Source: an uncultured Methanospirillum sp. (GTDB taxonomy: Archaea; Halobacteriota; Methanomicrobia; Methanomicrobiales; Methanospirillaceae). From it: 64,000 nt of DNA. Of the stretch, positions 61,977-64,000 are shown piece after piece. The stretch covers positions 620,001 to 684,000 of the forward strand of contig NZ_OY764544.1 in assembly GCF_963668475.1 (NCBI RefSeq), in the 5' to 3' direction. The notes beneath the pieces were generated by a model, which was not told where the DNA came from, did not search any database, and saw only the letters and a program-made list of their open reading frames with translations. The number at the start of each line of letters is the position of its first letter. The first letter of the stretch is position 1. A program made the translations under genes and the position numbers.

Positions 61977-64000
61977 ATGCCTCCACATCAGATATCTCTC
62001 ACTACCTGCTGTATCCTGTTTATTTTGGTTACATCACAGGGCATGCCGAGTGCTTTGTGCGAGAGCACTGGAAACAGAACGTATGAGGAAGGTGTTCTTC
62101 TCTCATTACCTGCCGTGATCACAACTCCCGGAGTATACAACCTCACTTCAGACATTATCGGAATGAATGGCACAGATGCAATCACCATCTTATCATCGGA
62201 TGTAATCCTTGTTGGAAGTGGCCACAGCGTGGAAGCAAAAGGGTCAGATTCTAACCAGACAACCGGAATCAGGATAGAGGGCAAAGGTGAAGTCATCAGC
62301 AACATCAGCATTTCTTCGGTAAGAATCTCCGGCTTTCACTCAGGAGTCAGAATAGAGAATGTATCTGATACAGAGATTCAGAACTGTTCATTGAATTCAA
62401 ATCAGATTTTCGGAGTAGCACTTACCAATGTATCCATGGTCACCATCACCGGTTCTGATGTTTCAGCCACTCATCCTGGAACGGGTGGATCGGGTGGAGA
62501 TGGCATAAGAATTGATGATTCGAAGGGAGTCACTATCAGGTCTGCTCAGGTTACAGAAAGCGGGACAGGCGGGTCCGGAAACGGGATTCAGATAACCAGA
62601 TCATCTGCCATCACCATCGACGGTTCGACGGTTACCACCAGTGCAGGATCAGGAGTTTCAACAGAAGGTAACACATCAGGACTTGTTATCCGCGATGCGA
62701 TCATCACGGGAAACAGTGCGAATGGAATGAGCCTTGGAGAAGGATGTTCCGGCCCACAGATATCAGGATCACAGGTACGTGATAATACGTTGACCGGTAT
62801 CGAGATCACCTCTTCAAAAAGTGGAATCCTCGCAGGAAATCTAATAGAGAATAACCAGGTCGGATTAAGCCTTAGCAATTCTGAAGATTTCAGTGCAAGC
62901 AGTAACATCATCAGAAACAACAAAATAAACCTGGATGTTACCGGCAGCACACCTGCAGAATACTGGCACCATATCGACAAAACCAACCTTGCAGACGGCA
63001 GACCGATCTGGTACCTTCTCGGCAGTCATGATATCAGTATCAGTTCTGGAGACAGCCCCTCGTGTATCTATGCGGTGAACTGCTCAAACCTTACTATTTC
63101 AGATCAGGTACTGAGTAAGAACGGTGCAGGAGTTTTCCTGATCAATACAGATGCGGCAAATATCTCACGGATATCATCTTTAGACAACACCTTCGGAGTA
63201 AGAATCGGGTATGGCAGTCGGAACATCAGGGTCACTGAAAGCAGTACAGAGACAAACCTCATCGCCGGTTATGCAGTTGCAGACAGCCTAAACATCACCT
63301 TCAGATCATGCACTGCTCAGGACAATCTTGTCGGCTTCTTCTGTACAGAAACTGACAGACTACTCATGGAGTTGTGTGATGCACACAACCAGAAGGGGCT
63401 CCGACGCCGCGGGCCCTCCGGATTTTTAATTTCAGACTGTAGAAACGTTTCGGTGGTGAACAGTTCTGCCATGCACAACCAGTTTGATGGGTTATATCTC
63501 AAAGATTCACCAGATGCAATTATTTCAGGTACCAGCCTCTCTTCAAATGATATTGCAGGGATCGCTTCTCTGGCAGAGGGGCTACTCCTTTCGAACTCAA
63601 CTATTTCGGTCAATGGTGCCGGAGGTGTACTCATATATGGCAACTCCTCTTCCATCCAGGGTAATAAGATCCAGGAGAATAAAGGAAGAGGCCTTATCAT
63701 CGATTCAGCAACCGGAACAAAGATCTGGAACAACCTGTTCAATAACACCAGAAATGTTGAGATGACAGGGATCAGTACGAGCACAGAATGGAATATTACA
63801 CCCAGGGCTGGATTTGGAGTAACCGACCATATGATGGTTGGTGGCAACTACTGGGGATCACCTGACAAAACAGGACTGTCTGATACCTGCACCCCGGATG
63901 TAGATGGGTTTTGTAATACTACCTATAAACCGGGTTTGTATGGGATCGATCTTCATCCGATCAGTTCCAAAACTCCAGAGGATGCCAACTCATCATCTGT
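61977..64000 (+). CDS. Exported parallel beta-helix (NosD-like) protein, 3' end cut off
   Basis: A frame from ATG 61977 that is open to the window end (674 codons). The N-terminus is a signal peptide (I-S-L-T-T-C-C-I-L-F-I-L-V-T, cleavage near P-S-A-L). The body consists of NosD/PbH1-type repeats of about 22-24 residues (for example G-I-R-I-D-D-S-K-G-V-T-I-R-S, G-I-E-I-T-S-S-K-S-G-I-L-A-G-N and G-G-V-L-I-Y-G-N-S-S-S-I-Q-G-N), interrupted by a W-H-H-I-D-K-T-N insert, and by G-G-N-Y-W-G-S-P-D near 63840 that often ends NosD-like domains. N-x-[ST] sites are frequent. It is probably a surface protein binding or processing polysaccharide. Further domains may follow beyond the window. Confidence 0.85.
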   Translation, partial: MPPHQISLTTCCILFILVTSQGMPSALCESTGNRTYEEGVLLSLPAVITTPGVYNLTSDIIGMNGTDAITILSSDVILVGSGHSVEAKGSDSNQTTGIRIEGKGEVISNISISSVRISGFHSGVRIENVSDTEIQNCSLNSNQIFGVALTNVSMVTITGSDVSATHPGTGGSGGDGIRIDDSKGVTIRSAQVTESGTGGSGNGIQITRSSAITIDGSTVTTSAGSGVSTEGNTSGLVIRDAIITGNSANGMSLGEGCSGPQISGSQVRDNTLTGIEITSSKSGILAGNLIENNQVGLSLSNSEDFSASSNIIRNNKINLDVTGSTPAEYWHHIDKTNLADGRPIWYLLGSHDISISSGDSPSCIYAVNCSNLTISDQVLSKNGAGVFLINTDAANISRISSLDNTFGVRIGYGSRNIRVTESSTETNLIAGYAVADSLNITFRSCTAQDNLVGFFCTETDRLLMELCDAHNQKGLRRRGPSGFLISDCRNVSVVNSSAMHNQFDGLYLKDSPDAIISGTSLSSNDIAGIASLAEGLLLSNSTISVNGAGGVLIYGNSSSIQGNKIQENKGRGLIIDSATGTKIWNNLFNNTRNVEMTGISTSTEWNITPRAGFGVTDHMMVGGNYWGSPDKTGLSDTCTPDVDGFCNTTYKPGLYGIDLHPISSKTPEDANSSS

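Noticed and set aside
1..64000. Mobile elements, CRISPR arrays or prophage
   Set aside because: No transposase, integrase, cas gene or regularly spaced repeat was seen; repeats found are within beta-helix, TPR and propeller genes.

Overview
The window looks like a chromosome segment of a methanogenic archaeon of the order Methanomicrobiales, perhaps Methanospirillum-like. The evidence is an archaeal spt5-secE-ftsZ cluster, archaeal D-aminoacyl-tRNA deacylase, two proteasome-activating nucleotidases (PAN), an MBF1 homologue, the methanogen-type early shikimate route (ADTH synthase plus dehydroquinate synthase II), GGTGAT-type ribosome binding sites, TATA-box promoters, and many PAS-rich sensor proteins. 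The order-level placement is inference from gene content; no rRNA gene is present. I found no tRNA, CRISPR array, insertion sequence or prophage.

Layout. 0-3.2 kb: minus-strand housekeeping operon dtdA-ftsZ-secE-spt5, followed by the first codons of rpl11. 3.3-9.6 kb: a small conserved protein, a redox operon (tautomerase, iron-sulfur flavoprotein, ferredoxin-nitroreductase) divergent from an HxlR regulator, a QueG-like iron-sulfur protein, a TPR protein, an AlkD-like repair protein and a secreted protein. 10-16.8 kb: a lone ABC ATPase, two PAN genes with different C-termini, a 7TM histidine kinase and MBF1. 16.8-25 kb: an aromatic amino acid operon of eight genes with tight overlaps (two ADTH synthase paralogues, DHQ synthase II, tyrA, pheA, EPSP synthase, a shikimate kinase-shikimate dehydrogenase fusion, chorismate synthase). 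25-33.5 kb: Nramp-like transporter, beta-propeller lipoprotein-like protein, MarR-MATE pair, secreted Cache protein and a CHASE4-PAS protein. 33.5-39 kb: SNF2 helicase with SWIM partner and membrane proteins. 39-48.5 kb: secreted beta-helix lipoprotein and several two-component proteins. 48.6-52 kb: secreted thioredoxin, a putative peptide-modifying radical SAM enzyme, a DNA glycosylase and an iron alcohol dehydrogenase. 52-56.5 kb: a ParA / PAS-CheW / CheR module. 56.5-64 kb: membrane and lipoproteins, mobA, ogt, an XPD/DinG-type helicase, hemerythrin and a beta-helix protein cut by the window edge.

The most striking signal lies just upstream of the aromatic operon. A TATA box at 16866-16874 is placed to give a leaderless transcript starting at the ATG at 16897. 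That ATG opens a 60-codon reading frame whose last 20 codons specify 3 Trp, 5 Phe and 3 Tyr, ending at a stop codon inside a hairpin. This hairpin is mutually exclusive with a second hairpin that buries the Shine-Dalgarno sequence of the first aromatic gene. It has the architecture of a leader-peptide attenuator, a mechanism familiar from bacterial pheL/trpL but, to my knowledge, not established in archaea.

Other points of note are a ParA gene with no ATG, GTG or TTG start, a chemotaxis-like ParA/CheW/CheR set without CheA or receptor, the SK-SDH fusion with a bacterial-type kinase, two PAN paralogues of which one lacks the tyrosine of the C-terminal HbYX motif, and overlapping divergent promoters between pan and mbf1.
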